From: Streptomyces sp. NBC_00457
GTDB taxonomy: Bacteria; Actinomycetota; Actinomycetes; Streptomycetales; Streptomycetaceae
DNA: 64,000 nucleotides
NCBI RefSeq assembly: GCF_036014015.1
Contig: NZ_CP107905.1
Location: 8,370,001-8,434,000, forward strand
Direction of reading: 5' to 3'
The stretch's first letter is position 1, and each line of letters starts with the position of its first letter. Position numbers and translations under genes: made by a program. This document shows, piece by piece, positions 28,257 through 38,073 of this stretch. Under the pieces are notes generated by a model. It was not told the origin of the DNA and did no database searches. It saw only the letters and a program-made list of their open reading frames with translations.

Positions 28257-28506
28257 ACGATCGACGTTACAGGGAGTGAGTGGAGTTACCCGCAGAAGCT
28301 AGCCCTTTGTAATGACGATGTGATGTGGGAAAGCTCTCAGGACGGGGTTTATTTCCGAGGATTCGGCAATCCCCAGTGTCCCTTCCCTTCAATTCCTTTG
28401 ATCACTTCAGGGGTCAGGTTTTGCTCTGCTTATAAAGCCGTTCACCGGGTGATGGCCGGGAATTCTCCGGAAGCTCACCCTCCGTCGGCGGCTCGGCGGC
28501 GACCTG

Positions 28507-29718
28507 TCAGGGCGGACCGGAGCCGTTCAGCCAGAACGCCCCGTACACCGCCGAGCCGGCCGCGACAGCGCCCAGCACCAGCGCCGACCTGGTGGTTCGC
28601 AGCCGCGCCAGGGCCAGGGCGAGGGGCAGCAGCAGGGGGAAGGCGGGCATGAGCAGGCGCGGTTTCGAGCCGAAGTAGCTCGACGCGCACAGTGCCAGCG
28701 CGGTGACGACACCCGCGTAGACCAGCAGCGGCAGCGGCTGGCGCCGGCGCACACAGACGACGTACAGCCAGACGACCAGGCCCACGCCGACGATCAGCCC
28801 GACCCCCGCCAGGGCCGACGGAAACGACGTGAACTTTGCGGCGACGAATCGGGCGAACGCCCAGCCGCCGTCGAAGCCGTTGCGCCAGCCCGCCTGGACG
28901 TCGAGATAGCCGAGCGGGCCCTTGCCGGTGCGGTGGCCGACCCACAGGACGTACCCGGCGGCGCCGAGGGGCGCGAGCAGCATGCCGAGGGCGCGCCGCC
29001 ACGCGGACGCGCCGCTCTCCGGCGTACCGGGGGCGAGAGAGGGGGCGTGTTCCGGGCTGCGTGCGCCCTCGTCGGGCGCCGCGCTTCGGTGTCGTACGAA
29101 AGAGGCGATCCCGACCGCCCACACCGCCGCCACGACCGCCAGGCCCACCGGGCGGGTCAGGCCCGCCAGCAGGGCCAGGGTGCCGGACGTGAGCCAGCGG
29201 CCGGTCAGGACGGCGTACAGGGACCAGGCGGCGAGTGCGGTGAACAGTGACTCGCTGTACGCCATCGACTGCACGATCCCGACGGGCAGCACGGCCCACA
29301 GCAGCACCGCGCAGAACCCCGCGCGCGGGCCGTACACATGGTCGGCGACCGCGTAGATCCCCCAGGCCGCGGCGAGCGAGGCCAGCACGGCGACGAGGAG
29401 GCCGGCGCCCGCGTACGACAGCGGGGTCGTCGCGTGCAGCAGCCGCTCCAGCCAGGGCAGCAGCGGGAAGAAGGCCAGGTTGGAGTGGATGTCGCCGTTC
29501 GGGAGGCGGACCTCGTAGCCGTACCCCAGCTCGGCGACCCTGGTGTACCAGAGGGAGTCCCAGCGGGCGGTCAGCAGGGTGTACGCGCTCTTGTCGCGCG
29601 CCGCGCTCCACAGGGCGAGGGCGAGCAGGCCCAGGGCGCGGACGGCCGCGTACCCGAGGAGGGCCCGGGCCGTCCCCGTGAGTCCGGCCGGTGCCACGCG
29701 CGTCGCAAGATCGGTCAC
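28507..29718 (-). CDS. Membrane glycosyltransferase, PIG-V/mannosyltransferase-like
   Basis: 403 residues with about ten TM helices. The luminal acidic motif WDSLWYTRVAELGYGYE after the first TM, SMAYSESLFTALAAWSLYAV and GLTRPVGLAVVAA match the PIG-V/GT-C family using polyprenyl-phosphate sugars. GTG 29718; GATAAT seven bases upstream suggests a leaderless transcript. The 250 bp downstream to the next gene (28257-28506) contain no gene; the sequence is less GC-rich than its surroundings. Confidence 0.8.
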   Translation of the reverse strand: MTDLATRVAPAGLTGTARALLGYAAVRALGLLALALWSAARDKSAYTLLTARWDSLWYTRVAELGYGYEVRLPNGDIHSNLAFFPLLPWLERLLHATTPLSYAGAGLLVAVLASLAAAWGIYAVADHVYGPRAGFCAVLLWAVLPVGIVQSMAYSESLFTALAAWSLYAVLTGRWLTSGTLALLAGLTRPVGLAVVAAVWAVGIASFVRHRSAAPDEGARSPEHAPSLAPGTPESGASAWRRALGMLLAPLGAAGYVLWVGHRTGKGPLGYLDVQAGWRNGFDGGWAFARFVAAKFTSFPSALAGVGLIVGVGLVVWLYVVCVRRRQPLPLLVYAGVVTALALCASSYFGSKPRLLMPAFPLLLPLALALARLRTTRSALVLGAVAAGSAVYGAFWLNGSGPP

Positions 29719-29725
29719 GGGTCCG

Positions 29726-29731
29726 ATTATC
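29726..29731 (-). promoter_or_regulatory. Putative -10 box of a leaderless transcript
   Basis: Read on the minus strand the sequence is GATAAT, seven bases before the GTG of the glycosyltransferase gene. No ribosome binding site lies between, as expected for a leaderless mRNA. Confidence 0.5.
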
Positions 29732-29980
29732 GACGGCCCCCGGAACCCGATCGGCCCGCGCTCCGTGGGGGAGGGGGAAGTGGAGTGGCGTACGCCACAC
29801 AGGTTCCACCAGACCCATGAGAGGTCCGCCACGCAGGACCGGCGCGTTCTCGCGTACATTGACGTGTCACTCGCCATTCGTTGCGCGGGCCGGAGACCAC
29901 CGCTCCTCTCCGGCCGAGTCACGGGGAGCCCCCACCCCGTGTGCCCGCCGAACGCGAGGGAACATCTGGGAGGTACGTAC

Positions 29981-31579
29981 ATGTCCGGGACGACCACGGC
30001 CGCCTCGCTGCGCCGTCGGGCGGCCGGGGCCGGTGCAAACCGCTGGGTCGTCCTGGTCGTCCTCTGCGTGAGCCTGCTCCTGGTCGCCGTCGACGCCACC
30101 GTGCTGCACGTGGCGGTGCCCGCCGTCACCGAGGACCTGAGGCCCGGCGGAATAGAACTGCTCTGGATCGTCGACATCTACCCGCTCGTCTGCGCCTCGC
30201 TGCTGATCCTCTTCGGCACGCTGGGCGACCGGGTGGGCCGCAGACGGATCCTGCTCCTCGGATACGGGCTTTTCGGCGTCGCCTCCGCCATGGCGGCCCT
30301 CGCCGACACCGCCCAGGTGCTGATCGCCGCGCGGGCGCTGCTCGGCGTCGGCGGCGCGATGATCATGCCCGCGACCCTGTCGATCCTCCGCCAGGTCTTC
30401 CCCGACCGGCGTGAGCGGGCCCTCGCCATCGGCATCTGGAGCGCGGTGGCCGCGGTGGGCGCGGCGGTCGGACCGCTGCTCGGCGGCTTCCTCCTCGAGC
30501 ACTTCTGGTGGGGCTCGGTCTTCCTCGTCAACATCCCGCTGATGCTGGTCAGCCTCCCCGTGGGACGCCTGCTGCTGCCCGAGTCGAAGGGCGACGGCAG
30601 GGGGCCCTGGGACGTCGTCGGCGCACTGATGGCGGCGGCCGGTCTGTTCGGTGTCGTCCTGGGCGTCAAGCGGCTCGGGGGCGGCGAAGTGGACGGGGCC
30701 ACCGCGCTGCCGCTGGTGGTGGGCGCCGTGCTGCTCGTCCTGTTCGTCCGGCGGCAGCGGCGGCTCAAGCATCCGCTCGTCGACCTGCGGATGTTCTCCC
30801 GCCCCGCGTTCAGCACGTCCGTGGGCTGCATCGTGCTGGCGATGCTGGCGCTGGTCGGGCTCGAGCTGATCGCGGCGCAGTATCTGCAGCTGGTGCTGGA
30901 GCTCTCCCCGCTGGAGACCGGTCTGCGGCTGCTGCCGCTGACGTTCGCTGCGATGGCGGCGGGGCTTGCCGGGGCGCGGATGCTGCGCCGGTTCGGGCCA
31001 CGGCGGATGGTGTGCGCCGGGTTCGCGCTGACCGCGGTCGCGGTGCTGACACTGATGGCGATGGGCGGCGAGGACAACCCCGGCCTGCTGCTGCTCGGGT
31101 TCGTGCTGCTGGGCTTCGGTCTGGAGACGACGCTGTTCGGGGCGTACGAGTCGATGCTGAGCGAGGCTCCGCAGGAACAGGCGGGCGGCGCCGCCGCGAT
31201 CGGCGAGACGTCGTACCAGCTCGGTGCCGGGATCGGGATCGCGCTGCTCGGCAGCGTGATGAACGCGGCGTACGCGCCCGGACTGTCGTCCGTGCCGGGG
31301 GTTCCGGGGCGGGCGTCGGCCGCGGCGGAGCATTCGCTGGGCGAGGCGTACGAGGTCGCCGACCGTCTCGGCGGCCCGGCCGGAGTCGCCCTGCGCCGCG
31401 CCGCCCAGGACTCCTTCGTGCACGGGTTGCATGTGACGCTGCTGGTGAGCGCGGGGCTGCTGGTGCTGGGCGCGGTGATGGCGCTGCGGTTGCCGCGGGT
31501 CATGCAGTGCGAGCAGCAGGCGGCGACCGTGGAGCTTCCCGGTCCCCGGGAAGTCGCGGACTCCCGCGTCTCGGTGTGA
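29981..31579 (+). CDS. MFS drug-efflux transporter, DHA2 (EmrB/LfrA-like)
   Basis: 532 residues, about 14 TM helices. Motif C region LLLVAVDATVLHVAVPAVTE, motif A LGDRVGRRRILLLG, and the antiporter-type segment GIWSAVAAVGAAVGPLLGGF. ATG 29981 follows TGGGAGG at eight-base spacing. Divergent from the glycosyltransferase gene. Substrate unknown; no regulator gene beside it. Confidence 0.9.
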   Translation: MSGTTTAASLRRRAAGAGANRWVVLVVLCVSLLLVAVDATVLHVAVPAVTEDLRPGGIELLWIVDIYPLVCASLLILFGTLGDRVGRRRILLLGYGLFGVASAMAALADTAQVLIAARALLGVGGAMIMPATLSILRQVFPDRRERALAIGIWSAVAAVGAAVGPLLGGFLLEHFWWGSVFLVNIPLMLVSLPVGRLLLPESKGDGRGPWDVVGALMAAAGLFGVVLGVKRLGGGEVDGATALPLVVGAVLLVLFVRRQRRLKHPLVDLRMFSRPAFSTSVGCIVLAMLALVGLELIAAQYLQLVLELSPLETGLRLLPLTFAAMAAGLAGARMLRRFGPRRMVCAGFALTAVAVLTLMAMGGEDNPGLLLLGFVLLGFGLETTLFGAYESMLSEAPQEQAGGAAAIGETSYQLGAGIGIALLGSVMNAAYAPGLSSVPGVPGRASAAAEHSLGEAYEVADRLGGPAGVALRRAAQDSFVHGLHVTLLVSAGLLVLGAVMALRLPRVMQCEQQAATVELPGPREVADSRVSV

Positions 31580-31598
31580 CGGCGAACCCCGGGTACCG

Positions 31599-31617
31599 TA
31601 ACTACCGGTGCTAGTTA
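31599..31617. promoter_or_regulatory. Inverted repeat upstream of acyl-CoA dehydrogenase
   Basis: TAACTA (31599-31604), seven-base spacer, TAGTTA (31612-31617), 19 bases before the ATG and close to the ribosome binding site CCGGAGGG. Candidate operator for a dimeric repressor controlling the dehydrogenase. Confidence 0.45.
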
Positions 31618-31636
31618 ATTATCCGGAGGGTGTCCC

Positions 31637-32815
31637 ATGCCGTTGCCCCCGTTCGATCCCGCCGACCCCCTGGGCATCGACGACCTGCTGGACCCGGAGG
31701 ACCTCGCGATCCGCGACACCGTGCGCAGGTGGGCCGCCGACCGGGTCCTGCCGTATGTCGCGGACTGGTACGAGAAGGGCGAGCTGCCCGACGTAAGGGA
31801 ACTGGCCCGTGAACTCGGCGGGATCGGGGCCCTGGGGATGTCCCTCAGCGGGTACGGCTGCGCCGGTGCGAGCGCCGTGCAGTACGGACTGGCCTGTCTG
31901 GAACTGGAGGCCGCCGACTCCGGCATCCGCTCCCTCGTGTCCGTGCAGGGCTCCCTGGCCATGTACGCCATCCACCGCTTCGGCAGCGAGGACCAGAAGC
32001 AGCACTGGCTGCCCCGCATGGCCTCCGGCGAGATCATCGGCTGCTTCGGTCTGACCGAACCCGACCACGGCTCCGACCCCGCCTCCATGCGCACGCACGC
32101 CAAGCGGGACGGCGGCGACTGGGTGCTCAACGGGCGCAAGATGTGGATCACCAACGGGTCGGTGGCCGGTGTCGCCGTCGTCTGGGCGCAGACAGACGAC
32201 GGGATCCGCGGGTTCGTCGTCCCCACCGGCACCGCCGGCTTCTCCGCCCCGGAGATCAAGCACAAGTGGTCGCTCCGCGCCTCCGTCACCAGCGAACTCG
32301 TCCTCGAAGACGTACGGCTGCCCGCCGACGCCGTACTGCCGGACGTCACCGGTCTGCGCGGCCCTCTCAGCTGTCTCTCCCACGCGCGCTACGGCATCGT
32401 GTGGGGGGCGATGGGGGCGGCGCGGTCGTGTTTCGAGACCGCTGTGGAATACGCGAGGACGCGGGAGCAGTTCGGGCGGCCCATCGGGGGATTCCAGCTC
32501 ACCCAGGCCAAGCTCGCCGACATGGCGGTCGAACTGCACAAGGGGATTCTGCTCGCCCATCATCTGGGGCGGCGGATGGATGCCGGCCGCCTGCGTCCCG
32601 AGCAGGTCAGCTTCGGCAAACTCAACAACGTACGCGAGGCGATCGAGATCTGCCGTACGTCTCGGACGATCCTCGGGGCCAACGGGATCTCCCTGGAGTA
32701 CCCCGTCATGCGGCATGCGACGAACCTCGAGTCGGTGCTCACCTACGAGGGCACCGTCGAGATGCACCAGCTCGTGCTGGGCAAGGCGCTCACCGGACTC
32801 GACGCGTTCCGGTAA
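31637..32815 (+). CDS. gcdH: Acyl-CoA dehydrogenase, glutaryl-CoA dehydrogenase-like
   Basis: 392-residue flavoenzyme of lysine/tryptophan/glutarate breakdown (glutaryl-CoA to crotonyl-CoA, or glutaconyl-CoA in non-decarboxylating forms). FAD-binding and substrate motifs GCFGLTEPDHGSDPASMRTH and KMWITNGSVAGV, and the catalytic Glu in VLTYEGTVEMHQLVLGKAL are present. The VQGSLAMYAIHRFGSEDQ region is as in the family. ATG after CCGGAGGGTGTCCC. A convergent terminator separates it from sflA. Confidence 0.87.
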   Translation: MPLPPFDPADPLGIDDLLDPEDLAIRDTVRRWAADRVLPYVADWYEKGELPDVRELARELGGIGALGMSLSGYGCAGASAVQYGLACLELEAADSGIRSLVSVQGSLAMYAIHRFGSEDQKQHWLPRMASGEIIGCFGLTEPDHGSDPASMRTHAKRDGGDWVLNGRKMWITNGSVAGVAVVWAQTDDGIRGFVVPTGTAGFSAPEIKHKWSLRASVTSELVLEDVRLPADAVLPDVTGLRGPLSCLSHARYGIVWGAMGAARSCFETAVEYARTREQFGRPIGGFQLTQAKLADMAVELHKGILLAHHLGRRMDAGRLRPEQVSFGKLNNVREAIEICRTSRTILGANGISLEYPVMRHATNLESVLTYEGTVEMHQLVLGKALTGLDAFR

Positions 32816-32830
32816 GGGCCCGGCGGAGCG

Positions 32831-32855
32831 GGCAGGGCCGACGGGCGGCCCTGCC
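32831..32855. terminator. Terminator between the dehydrogenase gene and sflA
   Basis: GGCAGGGCCG (32831-32840), loop ACGGG, CGGCCCTGCC (32846-32855): a perfect 10-bp stem between convergent genes. Confidence 0.75.
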
Positions 32856-33293
32856 TCAGCTCTGGTTGAAGAAACCGTCGGCGCGGTGTGCCGCCGGCTC
32901 CCCGCTGACGATCTCGGTGTCGGCCGGGCTGAGCAGGAACACGCGGTTGGACACCCGGTCGATCGAACCCCGGAGACCGAAGATCAGGCCCGCCGCGAAG
33001 TCGACCACGCGCTTGGCGTCGCCCGGCTCCATGGCCGTGAGGTTCATGATGACCGGGACACCCTCGCGGAACAGTTCGCCGATGGCGCGCGCGTCCCGGA
33101 AGCTGTCCGGAGTGACCGTGCCGATCCGGCGGCCCTTCTCGACCGCCACGTCCGAGGCCACCTTCACCCGCGGATCGGTGACCCAGGCCTCCCCGGGCTC
33201 AGTCCCTTCTGAGTAGTCGTCGTCGTAGTAACGCTCGTCATCGTTGTCGTCGACGAGGCCAAGCCAGGCACTCGCCTTGCGTACCGATCCCAT
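32856..33293 (-). CDS. sflA: SepF-like cell division protein (SflA type)
   Basis: 145 residues of the SepF fold: an N-terminal amphipathic helix ([14 protein letters not shown]) for membrane attachment, an acidic linker, and the core [20 protein letters not shown] with [40 protein letters not shown] and FLLSP. Streptomyces carry SepF plus two paralogues, SflA and SflB, that influence FtsZ ring placement. The location matches SflA from memory; there is no adjacent ylm cluster, so this is not canonical sepF. Ribosome binding site GAGGAGG before ATG. Confidence 0.82.
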   Translation of the reverse strand: MGSVRKASAWLGLVDDNDDERYYDDDYSEGTEPGEAWVTDPRVKVASDVAVEKGRRIGTVTPDSFRDARAIGELFREGVPVIMNLTAMEPGDAKRVVDFAAGLIFGLRGSIDRVSNRVFLLSPADTEIVSGEPAAHRADGFFNQS

Positions 33294-33795
33294 GGACGCC
33301 TCCTCTCACAGCGGTCTGTTTTGCCTTCCGCATCCCTATCGTCATCCATGATGCGGACGTCGTGCCAAGTGGATAGACGCCGCGCGGGGGGTTTGTGACG
33401 GTACTGGTGCACAGCGAATTCGTCGAGAGCCCTGGTCCCCCAAGGGTCTTGCCGGACAGTGCTGCTGACTGTGAGTGAAATATGATTGTTCGCGTCGTAT
33501 GGGTGAGCGGCGGGGCGTACGGGTGAACAGCGATGGTCCCATCGGCGCGTTACAACGGGCCGCTCATCTCGGTTCTGACGGAGGCTCAGGCCGATCGGGC
33601 GCGCACTTTCACTGATCGTTCAATGGTTGACGGCCGAAAGGCACCCTTGCGTCAACCGGTCGTTCGGCCGAATACTCCCTCCAGCGCTTGTCAGGGGCAC
33701 GGCATGTTCGGAATCCGGACATTCGGACCACTGACTGCGCCTCACGGGCCCCGACCCCACGCGGGCCCCCAACTTCCCATGTGGAGGAACGAAAA
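33294..33795 (+). promoter_or_regulatory. 502-bp intergenic region upstream of the first streptogrisin-like gene
   Basis: No gene supported; an 88-residue reading frame from 33533 has no ribosome binding site or homology. GGTTGACG (33625-33632) pairs with CGTCAACC (33650-33657); in the same stretch CGGCCGAA (33631-33638) pairs with TTCGGCCG (33663-33670), so two alternative hairpins or regulator sites overlap. Further TCCGGACATTCGGACC-type repeats lie near 33712-33728. A promoter for a growth-phase-regulated protease is expected here. Confidence 0.5.
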
Positions 33796-34698
33796 GTGAG
33801 GATCAAGCGCACCACCCCCCGCAGCGGTATTCAGAGACGGACCCGGCTGATCGCCGTCAGTACCGGTCTCGTGGCCGCAGCCGCGATCGCGATCCCCAAC
33901 GCGAACGCCGCCGACCCCACCACGTTCAGCGCCTCCCAGCTCAAGAGCGCCGGCTCCTCGGTGCTCAAGGCTGATATCCCCGGCACCGCCTGGGCCGTCG
34001 ACGCGAAGACCAACCGGGTCGTCGTCACCGTCGACAGCACGGTCTCCAAGGCCGAGATAGCCAAGATCAAGCAGCAGGCGGGCGCCAACGCCTCCGCGCT
34101 CACCATCAAGCACGCCCCGGGCAAGTTCCAGAAGTTCATCCAAGGCGGCGACGCCATCTATGCGAGTAGCTGGCGCTGCTCGCTCGGCTTCAACGTCCAG
34201 AACAGCAGCGGCCAGCAGTTCTTCCTGACCGCCGGTCACTGCACCGACGGCGCGGGCACCTGGTACTCCAACTCCGGCCGCACCACGGTCATCGGCTCCA
34301 CCGCCGGCTCCAGCTTCCCGGGCAACGACTACGGCATCGTGCGCTACTCCGGGTCCGTCAGCCGTCCCGGCACCGCGAACGGCGTGGACATCACCCGCGC
34401 GGCCACGCCCAGCGTGGGCACCACCGTCATCCGCGACGGCTCCACCACCGGTACGCACAGCGGCCGGGTCACCGCCCTCAATGTGAGCGTCAACTACGGC
34501 GGCGGCGACGTCGTCGGCGGCCTGATCCAGACCACCGTCTGCGCCGAACCCGGCGACTCCGGCGGTTCGCTCTACGGCAGCAACGGCACCGCGTACGGTC
34601 TGACCTCCGGCGGCAGCGGCAACTGCTCCTCCGGCGGAACGACCTTCTTCCAGCCGGTCACAGAGGCCCTGAGCGCCTACGGCGTCAGCGTCTACTAG
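33796..34698 (+). CDS. Secreted S1 serine protease, streptogrisin/alpha-lytic type (paralogue 1)
   Basis: 300 residues: signal peptide ([20 protein letters not shown]), a pro-region ([20 protein letters not shown]), then a chymotrypsin-fold catalytic domain beginning near [20 protein letters not shown]. Triad: His in [10 protein letters not shown], Asp in [11 protein letters not shown], Ser in [13 protein letters not shown]. The Cys pairs of streptogrisins are present ([30 protein letters not shown]). GTG 33796 follows GGAGGAACGAAAA. Related to the second protease at 36972. Confidence 0.9.
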   Translation: MRIKRTTPRSGIQRRTRLIAVSTGLVAAAAIAIPNANAADPTTFSASQLKSAGSSVLKADIPGTAWAVDAKTNRVVVTVDSTVSKAEIAKIKQQAGANASALTIKHAPGKFQKFIQGGDAIYASSWRCSLGFNVQNSSGQQFFLTAGHCTDGAGTWYSNSGRTTVIGSTAGSSFPGNDYGIVRYSGSVSRPGTANGVDITRAATPSVGTTVIRDGSTTGTHSGRVTALNVSVNYGGGDVVGGLIQTTVCAEPGDSGGSLYGSNGTAYGLTSGGSGNCSSGGTTFFQPVTEALSAYGVSVY

Positions 34699-34750
34699 AC
34701 CGCCCGGCGGATACTCCCAGCCGCCTCGCACCACCTGCAGCCGGCAGCAG

Positions 34751-34786
34751 GCGAGCCCCCGCACGCACCCGCGTGCGGGGGCTCGC
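34751..34786 (+). terminator. Terminator after protease 1
   Basis: GCGAGCCCCCGCACGC (34751-34766), loop ACCC, GCGTGCGGGGGCTCGC (34771-34786): a perfect 16-bp stem. It also lies downstream of the convergent hydrolase gene and may serve both. Confidence 0.88.
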
Positions 34787-34849
34787 TGTCGTGCAGGGGG
34801 AACCTGCGGGAGAGGAACGGCAGTTGGAGCGGCGCCCGGGCCTACAGGA

Positions 34850-35734
34850 TCACGACGCCCTGGACTCCGGTGTGGCGCACAGCCAGTCCAGTACGGCGGG
34901 CAGGGCTTTGAGCGCTCCGAAGTGGCCGGCGTCCGGGTCCAGGACGGGGCGGGCCCGGGGGATGCGGTCCGCGAGCCACTTGAAGTGGCCCACGGGAGAG
35001 AAGGTGTCGAGGGCGCCGTGCCACAGCAGCACCGGGCGGGTGATGGCCGCCGGGTCGAAGCCCCAGCTGCTGAGCAGGGCGAGGTCGTCGTCGAGCCAGC
35101 CGTACGCCGAGGTGCGCAGCGACTCGCGGTAGGCGCGCAGCAGCATGTCGCCGATGGCCGGGTCGGAGATGATCCGCCGGTCGGAGTCGGTGAGCCCGTC
35201 GCGGATGGACACCAGCAGCTGGGCCGGGTCGCTGCGGATGGCGGCGGCGCGCGCGGCCAGCCGCTCGGCGAAGTCCAGCGGGTCGGTGAGGGCCTGGGTG
35301 AAGTCCTCGATCTTCGAGAGGGCCATGCCCTCGAACCAGCTCAGCCCAGCGGTGTTCGGCGGTGCGGTACACCCCAGCGCCGCCGCCCGCCGCACCCGCG
35401 CCGGCAGCAGCGCGGCGCAGGCCAGCGCGTGCGGGGCGCCGCCCGAGCGGCCGAGGACGGCGAACCGGTCGAGGCCGAGGGCGTCCGCCAGCTCGGCCAC
35501 GTCCCGGGCCGCGTCGGCCACCCGGCGTCCCGGCCGGCGGTCCGAATCGCCGTAGCCGGGACGGTCGTAGGAGATGAACCGCACGCCGGGGCGCGCGGTG
35601 AGGACGTCCTCCGGCACCGTGCCCTGGCGGCAGCCCGGGGTGCCGTGCAGCAGCACCACCGGCGTGCCGTCGGGATCTCCCCGCTCCGCCACCGCCAGCC
35701 ATCGGCCGTCCCGCATGCGTACGCCGTCGACCAC
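34850..35734 (-). CDS. Alpha/beta-hydrolase
   Basis: 294 residues. Oxyanion motif LLHGTPGCRQGTV, nucleophile elbow GRSGGAPHALA (Ser in GRSGG), and late Asp/His in HGALDTFSP and DAGHFGAL complete the triad. GTG 35734 is chosen because GGAGG lies exactly six bases upstream; an ATG at 35764 has a poor ribosome binding site. It may be an esterase, epoxide hydrolase or C-C hydrolase. Lies between two secreted protease genes but is itself cytoplasmic. Confidence 0.82.
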   Translation of the reverse strand: MVDGVRMRDGRWLAVAERGDPDGTPVVLLHGTPGCRQGTVPEDVLTARPGVRFISYDRPGYGDSDRRPGRRVADAARDVAELADALGLDRFAVLGRSGGAPHALACAALLPARVRRAAALGCTAPPNTAGLSWFEGMALSKIEDFTQALTDPLDFAERLAARAAAIRSDPAQLLVSIRDGLTDSDRRIISDPAIGDMLLRAYRESLRTSAYGWLDDDLALLSSWGFDPAAITRPVLLWHGALDTFSPVGHFKWLADRIPRARPVLDPDAGHFGALKALPAVLDWLCATPESRAS

Positions 35735-35823
35735 CTGCGTCCTCCGTCTCCCCAACGCGAACATCCCGGATTACCGTCGAAGTACACACCTTGTGCGCCT
35801 GATTCGGACCCTGGGGGGCCGTC

Positions 35824-36693
35824 ATGGTCGAGGAGCTGGTGGCGGCGGGCGTCTCGCTCGCGTCGGTCGGAGCGGTGTACGTGATGGCGGCGGCGCGGGT
35901 CGTCAAACAGTACGAACGCGGTGTGGTGTTCCGGCTCGGCAGGCTGAAATCCGATGTGCGCGGGCCCGGGTTCACGATGATCGTTCCGTTCGTGGACAAG
36001 CTCCGCAAGGTCAATCTGCAGATCGTGACGATGCCTGTGCCCGCGCAGGAGGGCATCACCCGGGACAACGTCACGGTGCGGGTGGACGCCGTCGTCTACT
36101 TCAAGGTCGTCGACGCGTCGGACGCCATCGTGCAGGTCGAGGACTACCGTTTCGCGGTCTCGCAGATGGCGCAGACCTCGCTGCGCTCGATCATCGGCAA
36201 GAGCGACCTGGACGATCTGCTGTCCAACCGCGAAAAGCTCAACCAGGGCCTGGAGTTGATGATCGACAGCCCGGCGATCGGCTGGGGTGTCCAGATCGAC
36301 CGCGTCGAGATCAAGGACGTGTCGCTGCCCGAGACCATGAAGCGCTCCATGGCCCGGCAGGCGGAGGCGGACCGGGAGCGGCGGGCCCGGGTCATCAACG
36401 CCGACGCCGAGCTCCAGGCGTCCAAGAAGCTCGCCGAGGCCGCCCAGCAGATGGAGGCCACGCCTTCCGCCCTGCAACTGCGGCTGCTCCAGACGGTGAT
36501 GGCGGTCGCCGCCGAGAAGAACTCGACGCTCGTGCTGCCCATCCCGGTGGAACTGCTGCGCTTCCTGGAGAAGGCGCCGGGACAGGCGCCGTCGGCCCCC
36601 GCGGTGGCCCCGCACCCGGCGCAGGAACAACTGCCGCCCGCCGAACCGCGCTTGGATCCCGACCCCGGAGGGTCGATTTCAAGACAGGACTAG
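35824..36693 (+). CDS. Slipin/stomatin-type SPFH (Band 7) membrane protein
   Basis: 289 residues: N-terminal membrane anchor (LVAAGVSLASVGAVYVMAAA), SPFH core (VVKQYERGVVFRLGRLKSDV, RGPGFTMIVPFVDKL, ITRDNVTVRVDAVVYFKVVD) and an oligomerising helix (VEIKDVSLPETMKRSMARQA). Members scaffold membrane domains and often act with NfeD-type proteases; no nfeD gene is adjacent. Divergent from the alpha/beta-hydrolase gene. The C-terminus is Pro-rich. Confidence 0.86.
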   Translation: MVEELVAAGVSLASVGAVYVMAAARVVKQYERGVVFRLGRLKSDVRGPGFTMIVPFVDKLRKVNLQIVTMPVPAQEGITRDNVTVRVDAVVYFKVVDASDAIVQVEDYRFAVSQMAQTSLRSIIGKSDLDDLLSNREKLNQGLELMIDSPAIGWGVQIDRVEIKDVSLPETMKRSMARQAEADRERRARVINADAELQASKKLAEAAQQMEATPSALQLRLLQTVMAVAAEKNSTLVLPIPVELLRFLEKAPGQAPSAPAVAPHPAQEQLPPAEPRLDPDPGGSISRQD

Positions 36694-36971
36694 TCCTCAC
36701 GGACAGCACATGAATTACTCGCTCGTAGTGTTTGCAGCGCGAACACACCAGGGGTGACTGTGCACGGTCAAGGTGAGGGGGCGCGCAACCGCGTTCTACG
36801 CGCGTCCGGAAGTCGACCTTGTGTGCCCCCTGTAAGCCTCGGGATAGTGAACCTTGTTCAACCGGCACGGACGCGGCGCTTTTTGTTGTACGTCGTCCCC
36901 CGTGCCGTACGCCTTCCGGTTCGCCAGGCCCCCACAGCCTGTCGGACCGACCCCCCACAGGAGGACGTGAG
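36694..36971 (+). promoter_or_regulatory. 278-bp gap upstream of the second streptogrisin-like gene
   Basis: No gene supported. The region contains CGCGCAACCGCGTTCTACGCGCG-like symmetry near 36781-36803 and a T-rich segment (GCGCTTTTTGTTGTACGTCG). A strong ribosome binding site, CAGGAGGACGTGAG, precedes the TTG start at 36972. Confidence 0.45.
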
Positions 36972-38054
36972 TTGAAGCACCGACGCATACCCAAGCGGCG
37001 TGCCGCCGTGGCAGGTGCGGGCATCGCCGCACTCGTAGCCGCGGGTGTCACCTTGCAGACTGCGAACGCCAGCGAGAGCACGGAGAACTCCGCGCCCGAG
37101 ACGCTCTCGGTCACGGCGGCCGGAAAGCTCGCCTCGACGCTGGGCAAGGAGCTCGGCACCGACGCGGCCGGCACCTACTACGACGCGCAGGCGAAGAGCC
37201 TCGTCGTCAACGTGCTCGACGAGGCCGCCGCCCAGACCGTCGAGGAGGCCGGCGCCAAGGCGAGAGTCGTGGCGAACTCCCTCGCCGAGCTCAAGAGCGC
37301 CCGGACCACCCTGAAGCAGGACGCGACCATCCCGGGCACCTCCTGGATGACCGACCCGGCCACCAACAAGGTCGTCGTCACCGCCGACCGCACGGTCTCC
37401 AAGGCCGAGTGGGCCAAGCTGACCAAGGTCGTCGACGGGCTCGGCGCCACGGCGGAACTCAAGCGCACCAAGGGTGAGTTCAAGCCCTTCATCGCGGGCG
37501 GCGACGCCATCACCGACGGCAGCGGGCGCTGCTCGCTCGGCTTCAACGTCGTCAAGGGCGGCGAGCCGTTCTTCCTGACCGCCGGTCACTGCACCGAGGG
37601 CATCACGAACTGGCAGGACTCGGACGGCAACGAGCTGGGCACCAACGAGGTCTCCAGCTTCCCGGACGACGACTACGGCCTGGTCAAGTACACGGCCGAC
37701 GTCGAGCACCCGAGCGAGGTCAACCTCTACAACGGCTCCACGCAGGCCATCGCGGGCGCGTCCGAGGCCACCGTCGGCATGGAGGTCACCCGCAGCGGCT
37801 CGACCACGCAGGTGCACGAGGGCACGGTCACCGGCCTGGACGCCACCGTGAACTACGGCAGCGGCGACATCGTCAACGGCCTGATCCAGACCGACGTCTG
37901 CGCGGAGCCCGGTGACAGCGGCGGCTCGCTGTTCTCCGGCGATCAGGCGATCGGCCTCACGTCCGGCGGCAGCGGTGACTGCACGTCCGGCGGGGAGACG
38001 TTCTTCCAGCCGGTGACCGAGGCGCTGTCTGCCACGGGCACGGAGATCGGCTGA
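36972..38054 (+). CDS. Secreted S1 serine protease, streptogrisin type with long pro-region (paralogue 2)
   Basis: 360 residues: signal peptide ([20 protein letters not shown]), a pro-region of about 150 residues with an alpha-lytic-type fold ([40 protein letters not shown]) and a catalytic domain with His [10 protein letters not shown], Asp [11 protein letters not shown] and Ser [16 protein letters not shown] start at 36972 after AGGAGG. Sequence blocks shared with paralogue 1 ([20 protein letters not shown]-like [21 protein letters not shown]) show a duplication. Confidence 0.9.
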   Translation: MKHRRIPKRRAAVAGAGIAALVAAGVTLQTANASESTENSAPETLSVTAAGKLASTLGKELGTDAAGTYYDAQAKSLVVNVLDEAAAQTVEEAGAKARVVANSLAELKSARTTLKQDATIPGTSWMTDPATNKVVVTADRTVSKAEWAKLTKVVDGLGATAELKRTKGEFKPFIAGGDAITDGSGRCSLGFNVVKGGEPFFLTAGHCTEGITNWQDSDGNELGTNEVSSFPDDDYGLVKYTADVEHPSEVNLYNGSTQAIAGASEATVGMEVTRSGSTTQVHEGTVTGLDATVNYGSGDIVNGLIQTDVCAEPGDSGGSLFSGDQAIGLTSGGSGDCTSGGETFFQPVTEALSATGTEIG

Positions 38055-38073
38055 CGCGTTTTGTAGTGCCGTG

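Noticed and set aside
33533..33799. 88-residue ORF upstream of the first S1 protease
   Set aside because: Weak ribosome binding site, Pro/Arg-rich end, and it overlaps the protease promoter region.
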